Assembly: GCF_001612685.1 (NCBI RefSeq)
Contig: NZ_BDAY01000066.1
Span: forward strand, 1 to 64,000
From: Nocardia altamirensis NBRC 108246
GTDB taxonomy: Bacteria > Actinomycetota > Actinomycetes > Mycobacteriales > Mycobacteriaceae
Direction: 5' to 3'
Length of the DNA stretch: 64,000 nucleotides
Shown here: positions 51,308-60,252 of the stretch, one piece after another
Layout of the letters: each line of letters starts with the position of its first letter
Position numbering within the stretch: the first letter of the stretch is position 1
Position numbers and translations under genes: made by a program
Notes under the pieces: model-generated
Seen by the model: only the letters and a program-made list of their open reading frames with translations
Told to the model about the DNA's origin: nothing
Database searches by the model: none

Positions 51308-52465
51308 TCACACAGGGTCGGAGCTGATGATGTGCTCCGGAGTACCGACCGCGATCAACGCACGGCGGGTGTCCGCGATCATCTTCGCCGACCCGGCGAT
51401 CTGGATCTGTCGGTCCGCCCAGGCGCCGAAGCTCGCGACCACCGCGCCCAGGTTACCGATCAACCGGCGATGCATGCCGTACGGCTCTTCCTGCGGCGGA
51501 TGCGGATACCACCACGGATTGGTCTTCTGTTCGCAGACCGGGACGATGGTGAGCCACGGGTTGCTCTGCGAGAGCTGCCACATGTTCTCCACGTCGTAGA
51601 GATCGCAGGGGTAGCGGCCGCCGATGAAGAAGTGCACGCGCGGGTTGATGCCGCGCTGCCCCATCTCGATCAGCTGGGCGCGCAGCGGCGCGATGCCGGT
51701 GCCTGCGCCGATCATCAGGACGTCGCGCCCGCTGTCCCGGTCGACGTGCAGACCGCCGAGCGGTCCCGCGATCTGCCAGCGGTCACCGACCCTGGTCTCG
51801 TTGACGATGGCGGGGCTCACCCAGCCGCCGCGGATCTTGCGGATGTGGAACTCGATCTCGCCGTACGGGTTCGCGGGGATCGCCGGCGAGAAGTAGCGCC
51901 ACATCTTGGGCCGCTGCGGCACCGTGAGCGGCACGTACTGCCCGGCCTGATAGGGGATCGGGCTCTCCGATTGCAGCCGAACGATGGCCAGGTCTTCCAG
52001 CACCCTGCGGTGGCCGACCACGGTCGCCTCCCAGTACGGCTGGGACTTATCGGAATTCGCGCCGATCGCCATGGACGCGGAGATCAGGATGGTGATGTCG
52101 CGCCAGCCTTCCTCCAGGCCGCGATGCCAGGCCGCGCCGTTGTAGGCGCGGAAGGCAGCGAGCAGCGCCCGGCCTGCGGCGTCGTAGTGCGCCGCGTCGA
52201 CCCCGTACTTGCGGTGGTCGCGAGCCAGTTGCTCGAGGAACTTCTGCGCCCGTCCCCAGTCCTCGAGATGATCGAGCACATACTGGATCGCCGTGGCGAT
52301 CCGTTTCGCCTGCATGTCCATCGCAGGCGGAAAGAGTTCGCGCAGTTGTGGGTTCTCGGCGAACAAATGACCGTAGAACGCACTGACCAACCGCTCGGGT
52401 CCGTTCGGTGCCTCGATCACCGACCGGAAGTTGGCGCGGACCAGCGCAGCCGAACGCGCATCCAC
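51308..52465 (-). CDS. Type II flavohaemoglobin-like protein 2
   Basis: A 385-residue protein of the same architecture as the one at 49247: globin domain with LARDHRKYGV, FAD domain with MWRYFSPAIP, NAD domain with GAGTGIAPLRA. I chose the GTG at 52465, nine bases after GGAAG, because it aligns with the start of the paralogue (VDARSAALVRANF against MDSRTVALIRTTF). The frame stays open for 58 more codons with no start evidence. First gene of the leftward pair. Confidence 0.85.
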   Translation of the reverse strand: MDARSAALVRANFRSVIEAPNGPERLVSAFYGHLFAENPQLRELFPPAMDMQAKRIATAIQYVLDHLEDWGRAQKFLEQLARDHRKYGVDAAHYDAAGRALLAAFRAYNGAAWHRGLEEGWRDITILISASMAIGANSDKSQPYWEATVVGHRRVLEDLAIVRLQSESPIPYQAGQYVPLTVPQRPKMWRYFSPAIPANPYGEIEFHIRKIRGGWVSPAIVNETRVGDRWQIAGPLGGLHVDRDSGRDVLMIGAGTGIAPLRAQLIEMGQRGINPRVHFFIGGRYPCDLYDVENMWQLSQSNPWLTIVPVCEQKTNPWWYPHPPQEEPYGMHRRLIGNLGAVVASFGAWADRQIQIAGSAKMIADTRRALIAVGTPEHIISSDPV

Positions 52466-52677
52466 GACGTGGAGCTTCCTTTCCCTCAGTTCTGCCCGGG
52501 GACGTACCCGTAACCGGCGGTCCTCCGCCGACCAGTATCCCCGAAAATCCCGTGGTCGTGTGGGTATGTCCCTGAAGACCGGGCCAAACGGTAATCGGTG
52601 GGCAAACACCAGGTGTTGCGGCCATGCCGCCGAGGTCACCTGGCGATGTCGGAGCGGGCTCGCGGCCCGGGTTCGGC

Positions 52678-53613
52678 TCAGATGGCGAGGACGGTTTTGC
52701 CGCGGGCGCCGGGGGCGCCGATGACTGCCGGCCCGTCGGCGAGGGGGACGGTGGCGTCGATCGGAACCACCACATCACCCTCGGCGACCCGGTCGAGGAG
52801 GCGGGCCAACTCCGATGCGCCGCCCTTGGATTCGATGTTGCCGCCGCGCAGGCCCCGCGCCTGCAGCGCCGCTTCGTCCGCGGCCCAGATGGTGGAGTAG
52901 ACGGTGCCGCCGTCGCGGACGAGGCCGGTCAGCTCCGCGAGCACCTCCGGCGGACTGACCAGGTCGAAGAGGACGTCGATGCCGTCGGGATGCGCGGCAG
53001 CGACCTGCTCGCGAATCGGGCCCGAGGTGTAGTCGACGGTCTCGGCCGCGCCGAGCCTGGTCATCTGATCGGCGACCGAGCCGCGGGCGGTCGCGATGAC
53101 CTGTGCGCCCGCGATATTCGCGAGTTGGACGAGGAACGAGCCGACGCCGCCGGTGGCGCCGACGATGAGCACGGTCTGCCCCGGCTCGATCCCGGTGGCG
53201 TCGACGAGGTCCTGTGCGGTGATGCCCGCGATGGGTAGCGCCGCGGCCGTCACGGTCGGCACGCCTTCGGGGATGTGCACCAGCGTGCCGTCCTCCGGGA
53301 TCACCGCGAATTCGGCGAAGCTGCCGTGGCCGACGGGCGAGCCGAGGAACTTCCCGACCACCCGATCGCCGACGGCGAACCGGTTGACGCCAGGCCCGAC
53401 CGAGGCGATGGTGCCCGCGCCGTCCACCCCGAGGATCATCGGAAAGTCGTGCGGCAGTTTGCCGTCCAGGATGCCGTCGGCCAGCTTCGCGTCGAACGGA
53501 TTGACCCCTGCCGCTTCGAGTTGCACCCGGACGGTGCCTGGGCCTACCTCGGGGACCGGCATGTCGATCAACTCGGGGGTGGCTCCGAACTTCCGAACGA
53601 CAATCGCGCGCAT
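52678..53613 (-). CDS. NADPH:quinone-reductase-type oxidoreductase
   Basis: A 311-residue zinc-independent medium-chain dehydrogenase of the quinone reductase (QOR) type. The Rossmann motif is VGATGGVGSFLVQLA; the N-terminal GroES-like fold has GVNPFDAKLADG. The ATG follows AAGGAG. It lies 212 bp upstream of the flavohaemoglobin pair in the same direction, possibly separately transcribed. The substrate is not predictable. Confidence 0.87.
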   Translation of the reverse strand: MRAIVVRKFGATPELIDMPVPEVGPGTVRVQLEAAGVNPFDAKLADGILDGKLPHDFPMILGVDGAGTIASVGPGVNRFAVGDRVVGKFLGSPVGHGSFAEFAVIPEDGTLVHIPEGVPTVTAAALPIAGITAQDLVDATGIEPGQTVLIVGATGGVGSFLVQLANIAGAQVIATARGSVADQMTRLGAAETVDYTSGPIREQVAAAHPDGIDVLFDLVSPPEVLAELTGLVRDGGTVYSTIWAADEAALQARGLRGGNIESKGGASELARLLDRVAEGDVVVPIDATVPLADGPAVIGAPGARGKTVLAI

Positions 53614-53932
53614 CCATTCGCTCCTTGAATCGGGCTGAAGAGTGATGCATCAACTAACGGCATGGGCCATCGTATGCATCCATACCTCATGGACGCCGTG
53701 ATTCATCGCATTGGCAGGGTGTCGCGGCGGTAGCGTTCACGGGGACAGCGAGCCCACCCGTCACCCGGCCACCACCCCCCATCGAATCGCTACGCGATAC
53801 TGTTATCTAGACTTGAGTGGAACAGACTCAACCTTTCGGACGTTGGACGTAGAGAACGGCACGGAACCGCGCGGGACTTCGCGCGGAACCAGGCTCCGGC
53901 GCCGTCGACATCGACAAGTAGGAAGGTGATTC
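53614..53932. other. 319 bp divergent region before clpB
   Basis: Carries the promoter of the leftward oxidoreductase and, near clpB, the HAIR and SigH-type promoter described separately. Inverted TGCATC-type segments at about 53644-53680 could be a regulator site for the oxidoreductase. No coding region. Confidence 0.55.
53812..53845 (+). promoter_or_regulatory. HAIR element overlapping a SigH-type promoter of clpB
   Basis: CTTGAGT (53812-53818), 7 bp, ACTCAAC (53826-53832) is a HAIR with one mismatch. GGAAC (53819-53823), 17 bp, CGTTG (53841-53845) fits the SigH promoter consensus and starts inside the HAIR spacer, so HspR binding would block SigH polymerase. ClpB is under both controls in M. 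tuberculosis. Confidence 0.75.
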
Positions 53933-56488
53933 GTGGACTCGTTCAATCCCACCACCAAGACCCAGGCGGCCCTGGCCGCCGCCCAGCAGGCGGCCTCCGC
54001 CGCGGGCAACCCTGAGGTTCGTCCTGCGCATTTGCTGGTGGCGTTGCTGGATCAAACCGACGGCATCGCCGCCCCGCTGCTCAAGGCCGTCGGCGTCGAC
54101 CCGGTATCCGTGCGAGGCGAGGCCAACGACATCGTCGAGCGGCTGCCGCGCGCGACCGGCGCCACCACCGCACCGCAATTCGGCCGCGAGGTGCTGGCCG
54201 CCCTCAACACCGCACAGCGCCTTGCCGCCGAGTTGGGTGACGAATACATCTCGACCGAGCATGTGCTCGTCGGCCTGGCCAGCGGCGATTCCGATGTGTC
54301 GCAGCTGCTGCTGAAGTACGGCGCGACCGCTGAGGCATTGCGCGAGGCGTTCACCACCGTGCGCGGCAGTGCGCGGGTGACCAGCCCCGATCCCGAGGCC
54401 AGCTACCAGGCGTTGGAGAAGTACTCCACCAACCTCACCGAACTCGCCCGTGCGGGCACGCTCGACCCGGTGATCGGCCGGGACACCGAAATCCGGCGCG
54501 TCGTCCAGGTTTTGAGCCGCCGCACCAAGAACAACCCGGTGCTCATCGGCGAGCCCGGCGTCGGCAAGACCGCGATCGTCGAGGGTCTCGCCCAGCGCAT
54601 CGTCGCAGGCGACGTCCCGGAATCGTTGCGCGGCAAGTCCGTTGTCTCGCTCGACCTCGGCGCGATGGTCGCGGGCGCGAAGTATCGCGGTGAGTTCGAA
54701 GAGCGGCTCAAGGCCGTGCTGGAAGACATCAAAAACAGTGCGGGACAGATCATCACGTTCATCGATGAGCTGCACACCATCGTCGGCGCCGGTGCCACCG
54801 GCGAATCCGCGATGGACGCGGGCAACATGATCAAGCCCATGCTCGCCCGCGGTGAGCTGCGCCTGGTCGGCGCGACCACGCTGGAGGAATACCGCAAACA
54901 CATCGAGAAGGACGCCGCCCTGGAACGCCGGTTCCAGCAGGTGTTCGTCGGTGAGCCGTCGGTGGAGGACACCATCGGCATCCTGCGTGGCCTCAAGGAG
55001 CGCTACGAGAACCACCACGGCGTGCGCATCACCGACTCCGCGCTGGTCGCCGCGGCGACCCTCAGCGACCGCTACATCACCTCTCGGTTCCTGCCGGACA
55101 AGGCGATCGACCTGGTCGACGAGTCGGCATCGCGGTTGAAGATGGAAATCGACTCCCGCCCAGTGGAAATCGATCAGATCGAGCGCGCGGTGCGCCGCCT
55201 GGAGATCGAAGAGCTCGCGCTGAGCAAGGAGACCGACGACGCCTCCAAGCAGCGGCTGGAGAAGCTGCGCGCCGAATTGGCCGACGCCAGAGAGAAACTC
55301 AACCAGCTGACCACCCGCTGGCAGAACGAGAAGAAGGCGATCGACCAGGTCCAGGTCCTCAAGAAGGAACTGGAATCTCTGCGCGGCGAGGAGGAAAGGG
55401 CCGACCGGGACGGCGACCTGGAGACGGTCTCCAAGCTGCGGTACAAGGACATCCCCGATTTGGAGAAGCAGCTCAGCGAGGCCGAGCAGGTGTCGAAGGT
55501 CGCCGGTGACGGCGACGTGATGCTGAAGGAGGAGGTCGGACCCGACGACATCGCCGAGGTGGTCGGTTCGTGGACCGGCATCCCGGTCGGCAGGCTGCTC
55601 GAGGGCGAAACCCAGAAGCTGCTGCGGATGGAAGACGAGCTCGGCAAGCGCGTGGTCGGCCAGACCGAGGCGGTGCAGGCGGTGTCCGACGCGGTGCGCC
55701 GGGCGCGGGCCGGCGTCGCGGACCCGAACCGGCCGACCGGCTCGTTCCTGTTCGTCGGCCCGACCGGTGTCGGTAAGACGGAGCTGGCAAAAGCGTTGGC
55801 GGACTTCCTGTTCGACGACGAACGCGCCATGGTCCGGATCGACATGAGCGAGTACAGCGAGAAGCACGCGGTGGCTCGCCTGGTCGGTGCCCCGCCCGGC
55901 TACATCGGCTACGACCAGGGCGGCCAGCTCACCGAGGCGGTGCGGCGCAGGCCGTACACGGTGGTGCTGTTCGACGAGATCGAGAAGGCGCACCCGGATG
56001 TGTTCGACATCCTGCTCGCCGTGCTCGACGAGGGACGGCTCACCGACGGCCAGGGCCGCACGGTGGACTTCCGCAACACCATCCTCATCCTGACCTCGAA
56101 TCTGGGTGCCGGTGGCGAGCGCGAGTTCGTGATGAACGCGGTGCGTTCGGCCTTCAAGCCGGAGTTCCTCAACCGCCTCGACGACGTGGTGATGTTCCAC
56201 CCGCTCGACGAGGAGCAGCTGGAAAGCATCGTCGACATCCAGCTCGACCAGCTGCAGAAGCGGCTGTCGCAACGCAGGCTGAAGCTGGACGTCAGCGATT
56301 CGGCGCGGTTCTGGCTTGCGGTGCGCGGGTACGACCCGGTCTACGGTGCGCGCCCGCTGCGCAGGCTGATCCAGCAGGCGATCGGTGACACGCTGGCCAA
56401 AGAGATACTGGCAGGCGAGATTACCGACGGCGACACGGTCAAGGTGAGCACCGTGCCGGACGGTGACGGGCTCATCGTCGGCAAGTAA
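53933..56488 (+). CDS. clpB: Disaggregase ClpB (Hsp100)
   Basis: An 851-residue AAA+ disaggregase. The N-terminal Clp repeat domain is at about 1-145. NBD1 Walker A lies near 205 (GEPGVGKTA), the coiled-coil middle domain at about 400-525, NBD2 Walker A near 608 (GPTGVGKTE), and Arg fingers follow. GTG start; AAGGTG upstream. Works with DnaK to dissolve aggregates. Length is normal for the family. The gene stands alone in the HspR regulon, about 5.3 kb from the dnaK operon. Confidence 0.97.
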   Translation: MDSFNPTTKTQAALAAAQQAASAAGNPEVRPAHLLVALLDQTDGIAAPLLKAVGVDPVSVRGEANDIVERLPRATGATTAPQFGREVLAALNTAQRLAAELGDEYISTEHVLVGLASGDSDVSQLLLKYGATAEALREAFTTVRGSARVTSPDPEASYQALEKYSTNLTELARAGTLDPVIGRDTEIRRVVQVLSRRTKNNPVLIGEPGVGKTAIVEGLAQRIVAGDVPESLRGKSVVSLDLGAMVAGAKYRGEFEERLKAVLEDIKNSAGQIITFIDELHTIVGAGATGESAMDAGNMIKPMLARGELRLVGATTLEEYRKHIEKDAALERRFQQVFVGEPSVEDTIGILRGLKERYENHHGVRITDSALVAAATLSDRYITSRFLPDKAIDLVDESASRLKMEIDSRPVEIDQIERAVRRLEIEELALSKETDDASKQRLEKLRAELADAREKLNQLTTRWQNEKKAIDQVQVLKKELESLRGEEERADRDGDLETVSKLRYKDIPDLEKQLSEAEQVSKVAGDGDVMLKEEVGPDDIAEVVGSWTGIPVGRLLEGETQKLLRMEDELGKRVVGQTEAVQAVSDAVRRARAGVADPNRPTGSFLFVGPTGVGKTELAKALADFLFDDERAMVRIDMSEYSEKHAVARLVGAPPGYIGYDQGGQLTEAVRRRPYTVVLFDEIEKAHPDVFDILLAVLDEGRLTDGQGRTVDFRNTILILTSNLGAGGEREFVMNAVRSAFKPEFLNRLDDVVMFHPLDEEQLESIVDIQLDQLQKRLSQRRLKLDVSDSARFWLAVRGYDPVYGARPLRRLIQQAIGDTLAKEILAGEITDGDTVKVSTVPDGDGLIVGK

Positions 56489-56696
56489 GTCGGGCCAGAC
56501 GCGGCGCGTCGGCGTTCGATCCCTTCGCGGGAACGATGCGTCGGCGCGCTGCGCTGCGTCGGCTGCCGACACCGCGTCGGCGGCGTCCGGGCGCGGCCCC
56601 GTGCGGCGTTTATGCGACAGAGCACCGAGGTGGACCATGGCGCGCGCGGTATCCGGCGCAGAGCGTCGTCTACCTGACCGCAGCGCCCGGGCCGCC

Positions 56697-56709
56697 TAAC
56701 CTGGAGTCC
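56697..56709 (+). promoter_or_regulatory. Near-leaderless promoter of the DUF5666-type gene
   Basis: CTGACC (56674-56679), 17 bp and TAACCT (56697-56702) end seven bases before the ATG at 56710. GGAG also sits in that gap, so either leaderless or very short-leader initiation is possible. Confidence 0.5.
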
Positions 56710-57501
56710 ATGACCAACCCGAACGATCCGTGGGGACAGCGGCCGGAGGATGCGCCGACCGAGTACCTGGCGGGCAAGTCCGGGTTCGAGCAGCCGCCGC
56801 ACACCACGGAGTATTCCGAGGCGTACGGGTCGGGCGCGCCCTCGGCGTATCCGGCGACCGAGCAGTTCGAGCCGTGGTCACCGCCGTTGAACGCGACCCG
56901 CGAGTTTCCGCCCGCTGACCATCAATGGGGTGCGTACGAGGGCGCCTACGGCAATGAGTGGCAAGGGGCTGCGCCGGGCGGTCCGGTCCCACCCGGCATG
57001 CCACAGGACGCGCCGCCGGAGCGGCCGCGGCGCAACACCGGGTTGTGGATCGCGCTCGGCCTAGCCAGCGTCGCACTGGTCGCGGTGGTTGGTGTGATTG
57101 CGGGAGTCCTGCTCAGCGGCAATGATTCGTCGTCGACCACGGCCGCGAGCACCTCGGCATTCCCGACCGCGCGCCAACCGACCCCCGGCACCCCGCGCAC
57201 CGGCCAGCCCCGCCCGAGCGGCACGCCGAGCATCCCCGGCCTCGGCGACATCGACAGTCTCGGTGCGACCATGGGCACCATCACCGCCAACAACGGCGGA
57301 ACGCTCACCATCAACACGCTGCTCGGTGCGACGGTCACCGTGCACACCGACGCGAACACCCAGGTGATCTCGGTGTCCGGCACCAAGGTTTCCGATCTGC
57401 CCGCAGGCGACATCGTGCTGGTCCAGGGCGACAAGGCACCCGATGGCTCGGTGCAGGCCAAGGTCATCATCAGCACGTCGCTGCCGAGTGGCCCGCGATG
57501 A
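56710..57501 (+). CDS. DUF5666-type single-pass membrane protein
   Basis: A 263-residue protein. A Pro/Gly/Tyr-rich cytosolic part (1-110) is followed by a membrane helix at about 115-140 (WIALGLASVALVAVVGVIAG). A Ser/Thr/Pro linker leads to a small outer beta domain (GTITANNGGTLTINTLLG, then DIVLVQG) resembling DUF5666. Placed between clpB and ttfA, where it may relate to envelope functions. No enzyme motif. The ATG has GGAG three bases upstream. Confidence 0.7.
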   Translation: MTNPNDPWGQRPEDAPTEYLAGKSGFEQPPHTTEYSEAYGSGAPSAYPATEQFEPWSPPLNATREFPPADHQWGAYEGAYGNEWQGAAPGGPVPPGMPQDAPPERPRRNTGLWIALGLASVALVAVVGVIAGVLLSGNDSSSTTAASTSAFPTARQPTPGTPRTGQPRPSGTPSIPGLGDIDSLGATMGTITANNGGTLTINTLLGATVTVHTDANTQVISVSGTKVSDLPAGDIVLVQGDKAPDGSVQAKVIISTSLPSGPR

Positions 57502-57617
57502 ACGACTCGATCCGCGAACATCGTGCGGGCCCCGCCCTGCGTTGCCCGGGCGGTGCGCGGCCCGGCGCGGGGTCAATGTCGGGCTCCGTCCCGCCGCTCC
57601 CATTAAGCTAGACGGCG

Positions 57618-58763
57618 ATGACGGCAATGTGGTTCGGCCTGGCGGCGATCGCACTCGTGGGTGCGATCGTACTGCTGTATTTCGATCGGATTCAGCGACA
57701 GCGCACCGGTCACGCGCGGCAGGTCTGGGCGAAATCCCAGGGCTATACGTATGTATCGGTGGAGCCTGCGCTCCCCTCGACCTGGCGGCGCGGTGCGCTC
57801 GCCAAGCTCGGCTATCTGTCCGCGGTCGATGTGGTCTCCGGAATTCGCAAGGGCGAGAAGTTCGTGCTGTTCGATCTGGAGGACTCCGCGACGCTGATCG
57901 CGGTGCGCCGCCAGATCGGCTCGGACATCGATGTCGACATGCGGCTCAAGACCGCATCGCCGCCGAAGGACGCCGATCTCGAACTGCTCGGCGCCATCGG
58001 CGACCGGGTGGTGTTCGCGACCAACCCGGAAATCGCCAGGCACGCAGTGGATCAGCGCATGGTCGCGTTCATCGAGACGCTGCCCGACACCGTGCAGATG
58101 CTCTGGAGCGAGGGCAACTGGACGCTGGGCATGCTGTCTGTCGGCACCGCCTCGCGGGACTGGGAGACCTCGATCGACGCGGTGCTCCGCCTGTCCGGCC
58201 TGCTGCACGTGCTGCCGCCGGTGAGCGAGCCGCGCTTCGACAACGGCGGACACGATCCCGGCAGGCCGCGCCCGCGCGGTCGGCAGCGGGCCGACGAGTC
58301 CGACGACGACCTGGATGAGCCCGTCGGCGCGGCCAGGGTGCAGGCGCCGCGGCTGGGCGAGGACGACGAGTACGACCCGTTCGCCGGACAGCGCTACGAC
58401 GACGAATTCGACGACCGCGCACCGCAATCGGCGCCCGACGAACCCGAACCGCCGCGTCGTCCCTCGCTCGCCGTCGTCCCGGACGCGCGGGCAAGGGCGC
58501 GCGAGGACCACAGGCCCGAGGACACCTGGTCGCCCGAGCCGCGCGAAGAGTGGGCACCGGACGACGACTGGTCGCCCGCGCGCGAGCAACGGATTCGGGA
58601 GCAGCGCGAGCCGTACGCGCCGCGCGACGACCGACCCGATGCGGACTGGCCCGACGAACCCGACCGCGGCCAGGCGCCGCGCGAGGACGACAACGCGGCC
58701 GACCCGCCCGGTGGTCCGTTCCATCCAGGCTTCCGTCCGTATCAGGGACCTGTGCCGCAGTGA
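57618..58763 (+). CDS. ttfA: TtfA-like trehalose monomycolate transport factor
   Basis: A 381-residue protein. One N-terminal membrane helix (about 4-22) is followed by a cytosolic domain resembling mycobacterial TtfA (Rv0383c), including QVWAKSQGYTYVSVEPALP and the VSGIRKGEKFVLFDLEDSAT region. TtfA associates with MmpL3 for export of trehalose monomycolate. The last 160 residues are a long acidic/Arg/Pro-rich disordered tail, making the protein about 100 residues longer than the mycobacterial one. Position next to clpB and near pyrE matches Rv0382c-Rv0384c. A TAAGCT eight bases before the ATG hints at a leaderless transcript. Confidence 0.82.
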   Translation: MTAMWFGLAAIALVGAIVLLYFDRIQRQRTGHARQVWAKSQGYTYVSVEPALPSTWRRGALAKLGYLSAVDVVSGIRKGEKFVLFDLEDSATLIAVRRQIGSDIDVDMRLKTASPPKDADLELLGAIGDRVVFATNPEIARHAVDQRMVAFIETLPDTVQMLWSEGNWTLGMLSVGTASRDWETSIDAVLRLSGLLHVLPPVSEPRFDNGGHDPGRPRPRGRQRADESDDDLDEPVGAARVQAPRLGEDDEYDPFAGQRYDDEFDDRAPQSAPDEPEPPRRPSLAVVPDARARAREDHRPEDTWSPEPREEWAPDDDWSPAREQRIREQREPYAPRDDRPDADWPDEPDRGQAPREDDNAADPPGGPFHPGFRPYQGPVPQ

Positions 58764-58809
58764 CCGGCTGCGCCGGGACCGTCGCAGCATTCCGACCGAT
58801 CGAGCGCAG

Positions 58810-59619
58810 ATGAATGATCACCCTTCTTCTCGGCTGCCCGGCGCCACCCGCCCGGTGGCGTTGATCACCGGACCCACCTCCGGCATCGGCCACGGCTACG
58901 CGATGCGACTCGCCTCACTCGGCTACGACCTGGTGCTCGTCGCCAGGGACGCGGAACGGCTCGGCACCCTCGCCGAGGTACTCGAGCGTCGCTTCGGCAC
59001 CCGCTCCGAGTTGCTCGTCACCGACCTGAGGTCGGCGCAGGACCGTGAGCGGGTGGCGGCCAGACTGACCGACGGCGTCGAATTCCTGGTCAACAACGCG
59101 GGATTCAGACATGCGGGCGAGTTCTGGACACTGTCGCCTGCGCAGCTGCAAGAAGAAGTCGATGTCAACATCACCGCCGTGGTGCAGTTCACCCGGGCCG
59201 CGTTGCCGTCTATGATCGCCGCGGCCAAGGGATCGGTCGTCAACCTCGCCAGTGTTGCCGGGGTGATTCCTGGGCGGGGATCGACGTACTCGGCGGCCAA
59301 GGCCTACGTCGTATCCTTCACGGAAGGGTTGGCAGGTGGACTGGCCGGAACAGGTGTCCGGGTCCAGGCCCTGTGCCCGGGATTCGTCCACACCGAATTC
59401 CATGAGCGAGCCGGTATCGATACCTCGTCGCTGCCGAAAGCATTGTGGCTGAGTGTCGACCAGGTAGTTGCCGGTTCCCTGAGTGATCTGGAGAAGGGCC
59501 GGGTGCTCAGTGTGCCCGGTGTGCAGTACAAAGCGCTTACTACCGTCGCCGGAATGATCCCGCGAACCCTGGCGGCCCGACTGAATCGCGGCCTGTTCAA
59601 CACGCGCGGAAGGACTTAG
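58810..59619 (+). CDS. Short-chain dehydrogenase/reductase
   Basis: A 269-residue SDR. The cofactor motif is ITGPTSGIGHG, then NNAG, the catalytic Ser (NLASVAG) and YSAAK. The GPTSGIG instead of GASSGIG is a minor variant. The start is the ATG at 58810; the reading frame is open upstream but overlaps ttfA. Two bases separate it from pyrE, so the two are probably co-transcribed. The substrate is unknown; the C-terminal region may be membrane-associated. Confidence 0.85.
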   Translation: MNDHPSSRLPGATRPVALITGPTSGIGHGYAMRLASLGYDLVLVARDAERLGTLAEVLERRFGTRSELLVTDLRSAQDRERVAARLTDGVEFLVNNAGFRHAGEFWTLSPAQLQEEVDVNITAVVQFTRAALPSMIAAAKGSVVNLASVAGVIPGRGSTYSAAKAYVVSFTEGLAGGLAGTGVRVQALCPGFVHTEFHERAGIDTSSLPKALWLSVDQVVAGSLSDLEKGRVLSVPGVQYKALTTVAGMIPRTLAARLNRGLFNTRGRT

Positions 59620-59621
59620 GA

Positions 59622-60203
59622 ATGATCGACGAGGCAACCACCAATGAGTCGGCACTGGGCACCGCGGCCGGCTCCGACCGAGACAGATTGGCCGCGCTGG
59701 TGCGCGAGCTCGCGGTGGTCCACGGCAGGGTGACCCTGTCGTCGGGCAAGGAGGCCGACTACTACGTCGACCTGCGCCGCGCGACTCTGCACCACAGCGC
59801 CGGACCGCTCATCGGCAAGCTGCTGCGCGACCTGGTCGCGGACTGGGACTTCGACGCCGTCGGCGGGCTGACCATGGGCGCCGACCCGGTCGCGTTCGCG
59901 GTCATGCACGCGCCGGGCAGGCCGATCGACGCCTTCGTGGTGCGCAAAGCGGCGAAGGCACACGGCATGCAGCGCCAGATCGAAGGCCCGGACATCGTCG
60001 GCAAGCGGGTGCTGGTCGTCGAGGACACGACGACCACCGGAAACTCCCCGCTCACCGCGGTGCGCGCGCTGCGGGACGCGGGCGCGACCGTGGTCGGCGT
60101 CGCCACCGTGGTCGACCGGGAGACCGGCGCCGATCAGGTGATCGCCGCCGAGGGACTCGAGTACCGGTCGATCCTCGGCTTGAAGGATTTGGCCCTGGGA
60201 TAA
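59622..60203 (+). CDS. pyrE: Orotate phosphoribosyltransferase PyrE
   Basis: A 193-residue phosphoribosyltransferase that joins orotate and PRPP to form OMP. The PRPP-binding motif is at about 129-143 (VLVVEDTTTTGNS); a substrate loop LSSGKEADYYVDLRR is near the N-terminus. The ATG has AGGA immediately upstream. Position between ttfA and TrmH matches M. tuberculosis Rv0382c. A short acidic N-terminal extension is present. Confidence 0.95.
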   Translation: MIDEATTNESALGTAAGSDRDRLAALVRELAVVHGRVTLSSGKEADYYVDLRRATLHHSAGPLIGKLLRDLVADWDFDAVGGLTMGADPVAFAVMHAPGRPIDAFVVRKAAKAHGMQRQIEGPDIVGKRVLVVEDTTTTGNSPLTAVRALRDAGATVVGVATVVDRETGADQVIAAEGLEYRSILGLKDLALG

Positions 60204-60252
60204 CCTGGGCATTGGTCAAGTTCTTCGAAGGCGAAGGGTTGTGTGAGCACCA

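Noticed and set aside
51308..52639. Longer N-terminus (58 extra codons) of the second flavohaemoglobin
   Set aside because: The extension has no ribosome site and does not align to the paralogue, whereas the GTG at 52465 does.
53828..56638. Leftward 936-codon frame opposite clpB
   Set aside because: Shadow of the ClpB reading frame; ClpB motifs are unambiguous on the + strand.
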